Positions 22,417 through 34,400 of a stretch of DNA of 64,000 nucleotides are shown piece after piece. The translations under genes and the position numbers were made by a program. The notes beneath the pieces are model-generated. The model had not been told where the DNA came from. It saw nothing but the letters and a program-made list of their open reading frames with translations, and searched no databases. The first letter of the stretch is position 1. Every line of letters starts with the position of its first letter. Origin of the DNA: Bolinopsis microptera (Eukaryota > Ctenophora > Tentaculata > Lobata > Bolinopsidae); assembly GCF_026151205.1 (NCBI RefSeq), contig NC_087078.1:12259118-12323117 (forward strand). The letters run 5' to 3'.

Positions 22417-25400
22417 CTGGTAAACACATGGTGTTAGTTAGTGACGTGTATTTTGTTGTTAGAGCTTGGATTAACCACCCCAAAACAGCTGGTAGTGGTA
22501 ATTCCCAGAATCAACTGTATATGCCTGATGACGCAACCGTCCAATATTAATAATTTCGTTGTGAACTTCCTCGCCATATTGTGACGCTGACATTTCGCTA
22601 TTTAGTTAGCTTGTTGATTATGAATCACCCTGTTTAATGCCATTAGCGTATTTGAAAACACCCATTTCATTATAATTATGGTGTTTCAAAAGTGCATATA
22701 ATATATTAATATAACTGACTAACTGCCTAAATGCAGTTTTCGAATCATGTTCGTCTAGGAGTTGATCGAGTTGTGCATATGTCATGCTCTGTCCTGATCC
22801 TAGCTCTGTCCTGATCCTGGCTCTTTTTTTGCAAAAAAAGAGCCAGGATCAGGACAGAGCTATCGACTATTTCTTACGTCATTTTAATGTTTTGACAATT
22901 GACGCAGTGTAATCACTTTCGCGAACGATCTTTCTTTAAATATATATATAATTTTAGTAGTCACCATTCTAAACAAGTTTTTCCTATTACTAAGTATATA
23001 TCTTGTCAGAGTTATAACCTCATTTATTTGATGGAGTGTAAGACTTGTAAACAGTCGTCTGTCGGTTATACTACCTCAAATCTCCCTAAGAGATTCTCTA
23101 ACCATAAGAGTCACATAAAGAAAGGTATAAGAAGTTGTAAATTAGTTAACCATTTTTTGAAATTGATCATGTTTTAGATTTTAGTACCATAGCCTCCTAT
23201 AATTCCTCACTTGGTAAGCACCTTTCTGTCATTACAGTAGACGCTTTAGTATTTGAGCCAAATATTAGTAAATCAGACAAAGAAAAGGCTATGGAAGCTA
23301 GAGAGGTGTTCTAACAAACCCAATTGAAAACCCTTGAACGGTTTGGGGGTATGAACACCCTTGATAGTAACCATATACTTTTTAAGTCTGCCGGAGCTTA
23401 GTTTTGGTTTTTGTTTTAATCGTAGATTTTATTTAGTTATACCGTTATAATTCCAGAGACGTGTTTACAAATTTTTTACTTTAGTATACGTTTTACAGGT
23501 TTATTTGTGAATCTAAGTGATTTTCTGAGAATCAGTTATCAGTATTTAGATATGAGATAAGATAAGACTAAGAGTATATTTTTTCACAGCTTTTAGTTCC
23601 TTTTTTAAATTTCCGTTCATCAGATTTTCCCACTTCTTTTAGTTTGTATATATTCTCAATATTGTATATGATTCGTATTTGTTATAGTTGCTTTAATGAT
23701 ATAATTTCTCAGAATTTATGTTAATAAATGATGCAAAGAATTACGAGGATCTTATCTAGTCCTATCTAGTCAAAACCGCTTTTTTATTGTGTAGAAGTTC
23801 AGCAATGAAATATATTTATATAATATATTTGCAGTGCAGTGGTATGGATTATGAATTACGATTTTGCTTCATGTAACTTTTTACACTGCGCTCTTTCAAT
23901 TTGTTTTTACGATCCCTTCGTCAGTTATTGCAGATTTTATTGTTTTATGAACTTGAAGACTGTTTGGCTGTCACGTGACATTTTGTAAATTCTATCGATT
24001 TTTAAATACATGGTTTGACTCAGTCGAACAGTAATATCGTAACGAATATAGCAACCATTTCTCGCGAACGTGATCAACAAAAGTATCGATTCTTCACGAC
24101 ATCAATTTTAAAGATAATGAACAAATACCATCACCAAATTGTTACTCTGGAAGTGGAAGCACCCATAGTGGGCGTCTAGCCGCGCACTGCTTGATTAATC
24201 GAGCTGAGGATGAACATGACTGGTGAACATGACTGTTGAACATGACTGGTTTTAGCTTTATTATAGGTCCCTCAAAGTCAAACTCAAACTGAATGATCGG
24301 TGAGAGTTGCTTTAATTAAAGCTGCTTCCTCGAATTACTGTCACTGATCAGACGTCTACATCGTTGTCATATAAAGTTCAAATAATGAATCAGTTCGTAA
24401 ATGTGAAACTGATTACGTGCGTAGTTAATTTTTTCAAATTAGCACACTTTTTGAGACATTGCATGCAGTGAGCGTCACGTTTGAATGGATTTGCACGGCT
24501 TCGCATGTACCCTCTTCGTCGGCCCGGCTATAACCCATTTCATCGATGAGATAATGAGTCAGGATGCCTCTGAAAAGAATGAATGGAACATCTCATAAAA
24601 GTTCATTCGTCAAAGCAGCTGTTTCATATAGTTCCCTAAGAGATGATCTAGACAAAAAAGGTTGTCACTTGTCAGCTTTCCAATTTTTTGTCCTTAGTTA
24701 TATGGCCCTTAATCGATTAAAACACTCATCAAACTTTGAAGTTTTCTGAGATAAGTCAAGCTTACGATAACTGTAAAGTGTAAAGGCCTAGCTCAGCAGT
24801 CTGCTGCGATCTATTACCTCTACTCAATTTTTTCTGACAATGGTCAACATAACATTGCGAACACTTTATAAACAATTGATGGTAAACCAACAACGGCCTA
24901 ACTAAATAAAAACATGCCTCAACTAGTTTTATTTCTATTTAATAAGTTCTTGAGACTCATTCTGTACTAACAAACCGATAGGTTTTTGACCTAATTTTAT
25001 TGGAGTTATCTGTGATTAGAAATATTGAATATCTAGCCCGTTAAAAAAGCAGAGGTATTTGTTTGAGCTTTTTACCCACCAAGATAATTAATCGGATATT
25101 ATCCAACTATCAACCGGATATTATCCAACTATCAAGATAATTAATTACTAGGCTGGAAATTTCCAGTTGATATGTGCGACAAATTGCTGTTCATGATCGG
25201 TAAATATGAACTTTCTGAGTGGTTTTAATTTGTTTATTAATTAGATATACTAGCAGGAACCCGTCTAACCCTAAAGTGGTGTCAAGACTCGAGAGACTAA
25301 AATAATTATTACCTATTTAATTCGCGTTTTTGACACCACTTGAGAGTCCAAATTTTGGGCACTAAAATTATTATTCCTTGGCCAATTTTTTATTTTTTCA

Positions 25401-28400
25401 TGCTGATTTGAAGGCCATTAAAGCATTTGACCCAGTCAAAAAAGTTTCAGTTGTATATGTTTTACGGTTTTTGCGGAAAGTCGCGTTAAAGTTGATGCCG
25501 TGGTGTCAGTAAAATGGCACGGATATATACACATATATATATCGTCTCGCTTTATATATAGTAAGATATATCTAATTAATAAACACTTGGCGTCATGTAT
25601 TCAGGAAATCAAGAAAACCCTTAACTGAAGAATAACGGAAATTATGAGATATATCTCATAATTTCCGTTATTCTTCAGTTAAGGGTTTTCTTGATTTCCT
25701 GAATACATGACGCCAAGTGTCATCTTGGTGTGTTTTGCAGGCCACTCGTCGCTTACTTGTATAATTAATTTGACTTCTGCAACGTAAGATAGGATAATGG
25801 GGCAAGTCAGATTGGCCTCCGTGCTAGGAATTGCCTGCTCGTCAGCATTTTTATTACCTCACAAGCTCATAGTCCTGAGCAGGCAGCCATCTATCTGATC
25901 GACAAGTTTGTTTCCTCCATAGTTGGTTCGTGCGTCAATTTTTCGGGAAAAGTACGTAAAGTGCGTTTGAATTATTTCGTGCGTTAAAAGTGCGTTTAAG
26001 TACATTTACCGTTGAATTCACCGTTTTACGTTTTTTCGTACGTTAAGTGCGTTATGTTTAAAAAGTACGTTAAGTGCGCACGAACCAACTATGGTTTCCT
26101 CAGTCTTAGTTCATTTCATGCTGGCGCTAATTTTAGACTGGATACCTTTTCTCAATATTCGAGCTTTTATTTGGAACTAAAACAAGTCTTTCATATTGTG
26201 GAGCCAGGATGTGAACTGGCTACACCTAGCTGGTTAAAGCACTTCCATCCCGATACATAATGATGAAATACCCGAGACATTCGCTCCATCCACTCATAAA
26301 AGCAAAATGTTGGACGAAGCAACTAGTTCTATCTACCTACGTATGAATGGCTTGTCACTATGTCAGGAATTGCACAGCGGGCCATGTTTCTTCAGTTATG
26401 TATCAGCAATCTGACAAGATTTGTTCTACATTGGCTCGCCACTCTCCTTATAAGTTTATAAGTTCAAACATCGAAGCAGTGGAGGTTCGTGGATATAGCT
26501 TGTGGTCATTTTATAAGTCTTAAATACGCCTTCCTGGGATTGAACTTAATGTCAAGTGAAATATAATGCTTTTAATTGCGATCCACCTATCACCGGCCTT
26601 CGATTTTTTTCTTGACATATTGAGGAAGCAAGATTAAATTGCTAATATTAATAGAATGTATGATGCCAGTAAGAATGAGACTGTCATATTCATGGAGTTC
26701 TCTAGAACAAGCACTTCGGTTTAACTGTATATCATTATCAAATACCCACCAAAACATTTATCCCTATTTGATCGTGCTAAATCGTTTTAGAACATTCATG
26801 ATTCTGAATTCTGATCGAGCCCTTTCAGCCAATCGCTGATAGATTGACTGCTGCCCCTCCCTAGAATTAAGCATTCTGTATTAAGCCATATTTAGTTAAG
26901 ACCAATAGACTATGCATGCATAATGAAACGTCTTTTCTCGAGAAATGTTTGTAAGACTTTTTATGAGCGGTACCTGATCGCATAACGGGGCAGTAGTTGT
27001 TTTGTGTGTTTCTTGATTATTCTACCTTGGTCCTTGGGTATGCAAAGTGCAAATCTTATTTTGTTATTTGAAATGAAATGTAGCATTTATATCCCGCTTA
27101 TATATTTACATTAAAAAATAACATAAATATCAAGCAGTGTTGCATAGGTACGGAGATGGTATTGAATATTACAGAACTACAAGTACACCAGACAGCCTCC
27201 ACAGTCTACGAGACCGTTAGCGGAAAGAAGAACGACTACTCGAACAGTCAATTTGCGCTGATGATGTCCTGCTTATGTAAGTGCAACATGTTGATATTCT
27301 TCTGCATCTGAAACTACATTTCTGTATTCTGTAATCACTTCATTTTCTTGTGTCTCGCATACATTGACATAAGCTTTATCATTGATACAGTTGAACAATT
27401 GAATTATCTTGCGCCGTTTAGGAATCATTCAAATAGTAAATCGCAGCCGGACTCTTGGATCACCCTGTATCATAATTCATAACCGTTGTTTGTTTTATTG
27501 TGTGTCCCAATAAATTATAATAATCTATTTATTCTTTCAGGTATCCTCTCGTTATTTGCTGTGTTCGGGAGTGTCCTACAATTTCTGGCCGTTTATCTGG
27601 ACAGATCCCTCCAAAACTCCAGTAACATCTTCATCCTCTCCCTCGGGTGTAGTGACTTCATCGTGGGGATCTGGACTTTACCCACCATGGCTGTATCTGT
27701 TTATTTCAGGTCCTGGGTGTTATCCGACTCTGTGTGCCAGTTCTCTGCTTTTGTTGACTCCCTTGCTATAACCGCATCAGTGTGGACCCTTGGATTTACC
27801 GCTCTTGACAGGTGGATGTTAGTGAAGTCTCCGATAAGTTACAAATCCCAGATGAAGCAGAAGAAAGCAGTTAAAATAGTGGGACTGATCTGGTTTATAT
27901 CAGCTCTGGCTGCTGCACCACCTCTTCTAGGCTGGAGTGGCTACGACTTCTCTTCATACAGCCTCTCTTGTGCCATGTCTTCATCAGGCGGATTTGACAG
28001 TGTTCACAGATACTACTTCCTGTTTTATGTCTTCCTGACCTTCCCAGCCCCTATTATTCTGATCGTGATATCGTACAGCTACATCGCGTGGTTCGTGCTG
28101 GGTGGAGGCAATAGTGGCCGCCAAGTTTCTATTTTCAACATCAGAACTGCCAAGATCACCGCTCTACTCACCGCCTTTGTGATGGGATGTATTTTACCGA
28201 CCTTCATCATAGGTCTTATCTTCTGGTGCGGATTCCAAATACCCTTTTCAAAGGCAACCAGCAAGATAGTGATCTGGGGACTGTTAGCAAACAGTGGGGT
28301 CAACCCACTTTTATACGGCTGGCTGAACTCTCAATTCAGGACGGTTTACAAAAGAATGTTCTGGTGCCTTATTGTCTGTAAGAAGTACGCGACTCTCAAA

Positions 28401-31400
28401 CGATCTGCCTTCAGCACTCAAATGATGCTGACTCCAACTCTGAGGAGGTCTTCTGCCATTAGACCTGTTGAGAACAAACAAGCTGCATCTCTTTTCGGGT
28501 GGACTGAACATTTCGATAAGTCTCACTTGCATCCGTGAAGAAACCCTGGTTATTTACACAAATACGTTATATGAGACTAAAATGCTTAAATATTGATGGT
28601 AGATTGTAATTTATAGTAATGATTTTATTTTTTTCTTGCTGATTTCATTGCCATTGACTATATGATCGGCTAGGCTATGTCATTTCATGCATACATTAAA
28701 ATTGCAACATATTGTTGACCTCGTCTTTTGGCACTATGGATTTAGTTTACAGTCTGCATGACGACAATCTTTAGGATTCATTATTTGCCCAATCATCAAA
28801 TAATTTCTCTATGTCAACATTTCGATTTAAATCTAACAGGATTCTCCGGTTACCTCATAATTCCTTAATATCTAAAATTTAAAACCTCTTATACAACGTT
28901 TTATTCGGGCGTCAGGTGTCATATTTGCACTAAAACTTGAGTGATTTCAGTAATCCAAGTGCTCAAATTCCGATTAAAAGGAATATAAACAAAGCAATGA
29001 TGCCTTTTTGAGGCGTGAAACATTCGTGCAATGACTAAATAAAAATTGCCCCATGACGTGATTGTGCCATGATTTAGTTTAGTTGTTATTTTTAAATGAT
29101 AGACATTGGATTGGTTTTAGATAAAAATGGTTCGCTGAATTTTGGGCAATCAAGTATCAACTCTTCTCGGTCTATTCGTGATTAACTGATTATCGTATTC
29201 CTGATATATTTTTACTTTATCACTTACCTAGATCTTTTAATTACTCACCATAGAATTTACAAAATGATTTAAATTCCAGAGGGATGCCCTGCTGAGGTAT
29301 TTCAATTTACTAAATAGTAACCTGTCTGGGTTCATGTCTTCCAAGGCTTGTACAGTATCACTCATATTATTCCTCTCAAAAGGCATCTCTCTCCAACACT
29401 GCTTCATCAGCTCTATTGCTTCTGCTGGTACTGCATTAGCTGAGTCTTCTGCTCCCACTTGCTGAGAGTTTTTTTTTATTTTTTAATTTTTTAAATTAAT
29501 TTTTAACTTGCTGAGAGTTGGTATTAAACCATTTAGAATTTAAAATGTAACGTCTATGACGGTTAAAGGAGACCAACTCTATTAACAACAAAGTGTTTTA
29601 TGACAAAAAATAAGGGCGCATTCAAGATGGCAAAAACCCGGGTTTTTTGTAGAAATCATTCAAATTAAAATGAGCATATCATATAATTATCGTGCTCCTT
29701 ATTTTAACAATTTTAATGGCGAAAAGAAACAGCTGTGGCATTTACCTCATAGCTTGTTTTGTCTGTAATATGCATAAGCTCCAAATTAGGCCTATACGGC
29801 GGCGATTCTCGATTTCGTACTTTCTGTATTATTTCTGAAAAAGTGATTCTGAAGGACTGTTGAACTATTGTACTAAAAATACATAACCCTATGTAAGCTG
29901 TAATACATGAGTGGCCTTTCTAATATTCAATTCAAGAATAATGGATCTAGATTAAGCATAAATTTTCTGAAAGACAACAACTGAAGTGCACGTAACAGTA
30001 CTACTTAATTAAATATCTCATGAAAACCTACTTTCAGGAAGAATTTCAGCGGTGTCATAAGGAGCCTCTCTTGCAAACAGTTCGAACATGACAATTGAGA
30101 AACTGTATGTGTCACACTTCTGGACTTCCTTCGGTGATCTTTCCTTGGAGCTCGGCCATAGTTTCTCCGGGGCGGCGTAAAACAAATCTGAGTTCATGCT
30201 TTGTTTATTGTTTGCTAGGTTAATATGTGTTATTGAGTGCTTGAGAAGTAGTAACTGTTAAGAAACTTTTGGATTTTTAAAGCGATATTTTTATTAAAGA
30301 TCCATAATGATCATATTGCTAAAAGTATATGATGATAAGATTGCCTATAATTCCTGAGACAGTCTAAGGTGAAATAAAGGAAGAAAATATGATCAATGAT
30401 ACATAGATAACAAACATTTCAAGGTTAGCGAACTCAGCTTTTAGCGATAATATTTTAATAATAGGAAATTAAATCAAATGCAAATTCATGATTCGTATTG
30501 ATCATAATCCTGTCAGAAACTCATTTTTCATCCAAGTTGATCAATTTTGAAATTTAAGCACCATGTCTTTTTTAATCAATTAGATAGTGTAAATCGTGTT
30601 ATCGTGTAGATCCCATGAAACAGATTTGAGCCAATTATTTTTGGTTTTTATTTTTAATCAGAGCAAATTAACTGCATAATCTCAAGGAGAGTGGAGACTA
30701 TCATATCTATTAATTTTCTTTTTTCATTCGAAATCCTTCTAATATAAGCTTCTCCACAAATCAACAAATGCTTTTCCCAAGAAAAGTGCCTTTCATCATT
30801 CGCTTAAAGACATGACGGACGCGTCTCCGACATGACGGACGTCCCCCGACAATCGACATGAATCACACTCACGATGCGTGGGAACAGTTGACGTTTTGAG
30901 GCCCCCATCCTTCGAGGAATAGGAAGTGAGATTGAAAACACCATTACCTTTTCCGGATATTAATCTCTCCTTTTCCGATGTGCCCTCTATAGAGATTGCT
31001 TTGTCAAATAATCAAAGCAAACAAGATCTTACTTTATAGAATAACTTAATTCTAAACATTTTGTTTCCTATTCCATTTGTAATGGCACTTAATTTTCTTT
31101 AAAAAAGCGAAAGCAAGCCCCTCTTTTAGCTAAGCAAGCTGGTGCTGGTGCGCGGTGGTAGCTGACTTATTATACCTCTTAGAATAGCAACATCATTGAT
31201 TTCTAAAATCAATGTGTTTTGATCAGTACTGTCTTGTGAAGCGGACAGGTTAGTTACCGTCGTCCCGCTATCTATGATCAAAACGCTTCTTTATAAACGT
31301 TTTTTTAAACAATACCATTATCGTAAGATTTAAAAATATCAACTTGTAGGTTACTTGAAACCTTATTTAGCGCATGCAATTGAGTAGTATACTGAATATT

Positions 31401-34400
31401 TCCATCGCCTCTTAAAGATCAGCATAAGACGAACTAAGGTCATTATATCGAGTCACTGCTGATAAGTCACTAATAAGTCACTAATAAGTCACTATTTGAT
31501 CACTAATAAGTCACTAATTAGTCACTAATAAGTCACTAATAAGTCACTAATACGTCACTAATAAGTCACTATTTGATCACTAATAAGTCACTAATAAGTA
31601 ACTAATTAGTCACCTATTAGTTATTAATTAGTCATTAATTAGTAACTGCTAATACCAGTTGAATGAAAGATAATTTATATTTTATAACTTCATGATAAGC
31701 TTACCTCTCACGTTCGCACCTTTATTCATTGGTTTCTCTTGCTTTGTGTCCTCAAATTCTCTGTACATGTTCTTCAAACCAAAATCTGCTACTTTACATA
31801 CCCAATGACTGTCTACTATACAGTTCGAGGTCCTCAGGTTTCCATGGTAACCAAACGTAGAGTTATGAAGATACCTCAAACCCTTTTTGGGATAGAAAAA
31901 TGTTTCAAGAGAATAGCACATTGACGCCTGCCTGCATATTTCAATTTATTTTGATATATTCTTATCTCAGCCTCACTTAACTTTTTACGTCACTACAGCG
32001 ACGTTGAAATAATTCCAAGCCTTACAAGGGTCCTATAAAAGACCCAAATACCTTAGCAACATCTATTACTAGAGAGAGTTTGAACATCCAGTCAAGATGC
32101 ACGTTATCATTATGAGCTAGGTCCTCAAGAGAACCTTTAGAGCAGTACTCAGTGATCACTGAACAGTATCCAGGGTCGTCACATAATCCGTAAAACGCTT
32201 CCAAGTTTGGATGAGTCTCTTTCTTTATCTGAAAACAAATGTATAATTAATCATAACAATTTGTTTAAAAGAAGTTTATGGATATTTATAGCAGCTCTGC
32301 AGATTGAATGACGACTAACAAAAGGTTTTATATGGTTGGTTTCGAGGATTTTAAATCTGGAATTTATTTGCATACCACGTAAATATCCTCCAGAGTCTCC
32401 TTGGTGATAGTTATGTTTGCGACGGTGAGATTTTTAACCACAACGAAGGTATGATTCCATCTGGCAACAGATATATCTGATGGTTTGTCATCAACCCCAA
32501 ACTGAAATGATTTCAAGCTCGGTGAATCATTGAGCAGTTATAATATTACTGCACTTCAAAACTAGACAACTTAATTTTACCAACAGATATTGTCCATTTT
32601 AAATGTCAATTTTGCCTGGTTGAGTAGTAATTGATGTTGAATATAAATTCGCATGATCCATCGTCTACCTTCCTGCTTCCAGACACACTTTTCTTCACAG
32701 CAAAGTCCAGCTCACTAAAGGGAATCTTCCACTCGACCTTCCTATCTTCATTGTTCCTGGTTCTCTGCCTGTGGATGATGAACCCTGCAGCAGCAATCAC
32801 CGCCACCACCAGAACCACGCAGATACCCACCACTGCAAATAGTACTGTGTTGTCAGTACCCGCTGTGAGACAACGGTTATCTTCACACGGGTCCACTTTC
32901 TTATCGTTCGGCCATCTGAAGTGAACGATTGTGTTGGTACTTGTTTAAAATCTTAATATATTCTCGCATATTCTCATTTTCACATATTCTCATTTTCACA
33001 TATTATTATATTCTAATTTTCATTAGACCCATTAATAACTGCGTTACAATAAGATCCTATTTGTACAATCACCTGACTTTGTCGTTGTGAACAGTAAACA
33101 TGCCCGGATCCTCCAAGTGCTGGGTAACCACGTCTACAAACGCTCCGTCCTGGTACTGTCTCAGGTTCCAGATGGCGTTAGCTGGTTCCGCTTTATCGTT
33201 TAGCGTTTCTAACCTGTATGCACCTGCAATACAATATGTTAAATTGCTATAATAATCAACAACTTGATTTTATCGAACATCATGGTCTTTACTGTCACTT
33301 CATTAGAATGGAAATGAATTTTGGAATATTCATTAATAATTAATCTTCAGAATTCAGATTTGCTGCTTTGCTCTAGTCCACAACTTACCCGTATACTCAA
33401 GGTCGCTTAACTGCCCAATTATAGCTTCGTATTTCCAATCTCTTTCACTGTAAGTGGCCCCAGTTTTCTTGTATGCTGTACCCCAAGCGGTAATTGCATT
33501 GTACATGTATGCCAGGTATAGCTTCACTGCCTCTGGCTTGCCCTGAGTATCAGCCATTGTTAATACTTAATACTAATAGTGCCCACAAGAGTTTATATCT
33601 ACTTTTCAGGTTATGTGTTGAATTTATGTTTAAATAATTCGTAAAGTTGCTCAGTTATTTAATTTCTTTAATGTAAAGCTGAAGAGAAAACATTTGGAAG
33701 TAAGGTATATACCTTTAACACCGCATCCTGATCTTCAAATTTCGCCAAGAATGCATCGTAAGCTGCCGGAAAGCTTTTGTGAGGGGTATCATTTTCCAAA
33801 GAAAAAACATTCTCGTAGTAATCTTTATATTCCGACTGGACGAAACTCTGCGGAGGTTACATTTGACTAATTGTTTATGCATAATTATTATAATTGCTAC
33901 TTAGCATAAATAGCAAAATTAGCTTCTTCGTTTATACAGGAAATAAAGGATATAAACTTAAAACTTTATAAGTTATTATACATTTTTTAAACTTGTCATC
34001 AATTCTTACTTGATATCTAAACCAAGCGTAGTTGGTTTTCTGCCAGGCTTCAGTCTTATCCACGCCAAACGTATCAGCAACTTCTTTCGCAGCATTCTCC
34101 AAAATGAAATTTGCGTCACCATCGTACGTAGGTATGAAGAAAACTGTGGATATTTTATGAGTATTAAGTACAGCCACTGTTTAGTGTTGATGCGTCAACA
34201 ACTTTTATATATAAAAAACATACGCACAATCTCAATTTATCTCTTGAGAATGCAGCCAGATAAATTTTGTGTTTACCCCAGGCGTCCGATAAGAATGAGT
34301 CAAGTTGTTCCTTTGTCCCTTCCTGAATGGCATCGTCTTGTACTGCTAGACTCGCCACTACCGTAGATAACTGCTTCAATTTGAAGCGGTCTTCAGCGTT

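Larger units (their letters stand above)
22417..29321 (-). other. Intron 16 of the receptor gene (6.9 kb), host of nested features
   Basis: The donor is CAG|GTTACT in exon 16 and the acceptor TTACCAG| before exon 17. Both sit in phase 2 and together restore Arg followed by SLSITDRVVK. The intron is the largest in the gene. It contains, left to right on the plus strand, a 60-bp palindrome, a GIY-YIG retroelement remnant, a perfect 138-bp palindrome, a 178-bp MITE and the complete GPCR2 gene on the opposite strand. Confidence 0.85.

Noticed and set aside
6338-28538. Calling the two GPCRs opsins
   Set aside because: The lysine that binds retinal is Tyr in one and Leu in the other, so only opsin-like or class A GPCR is justified.
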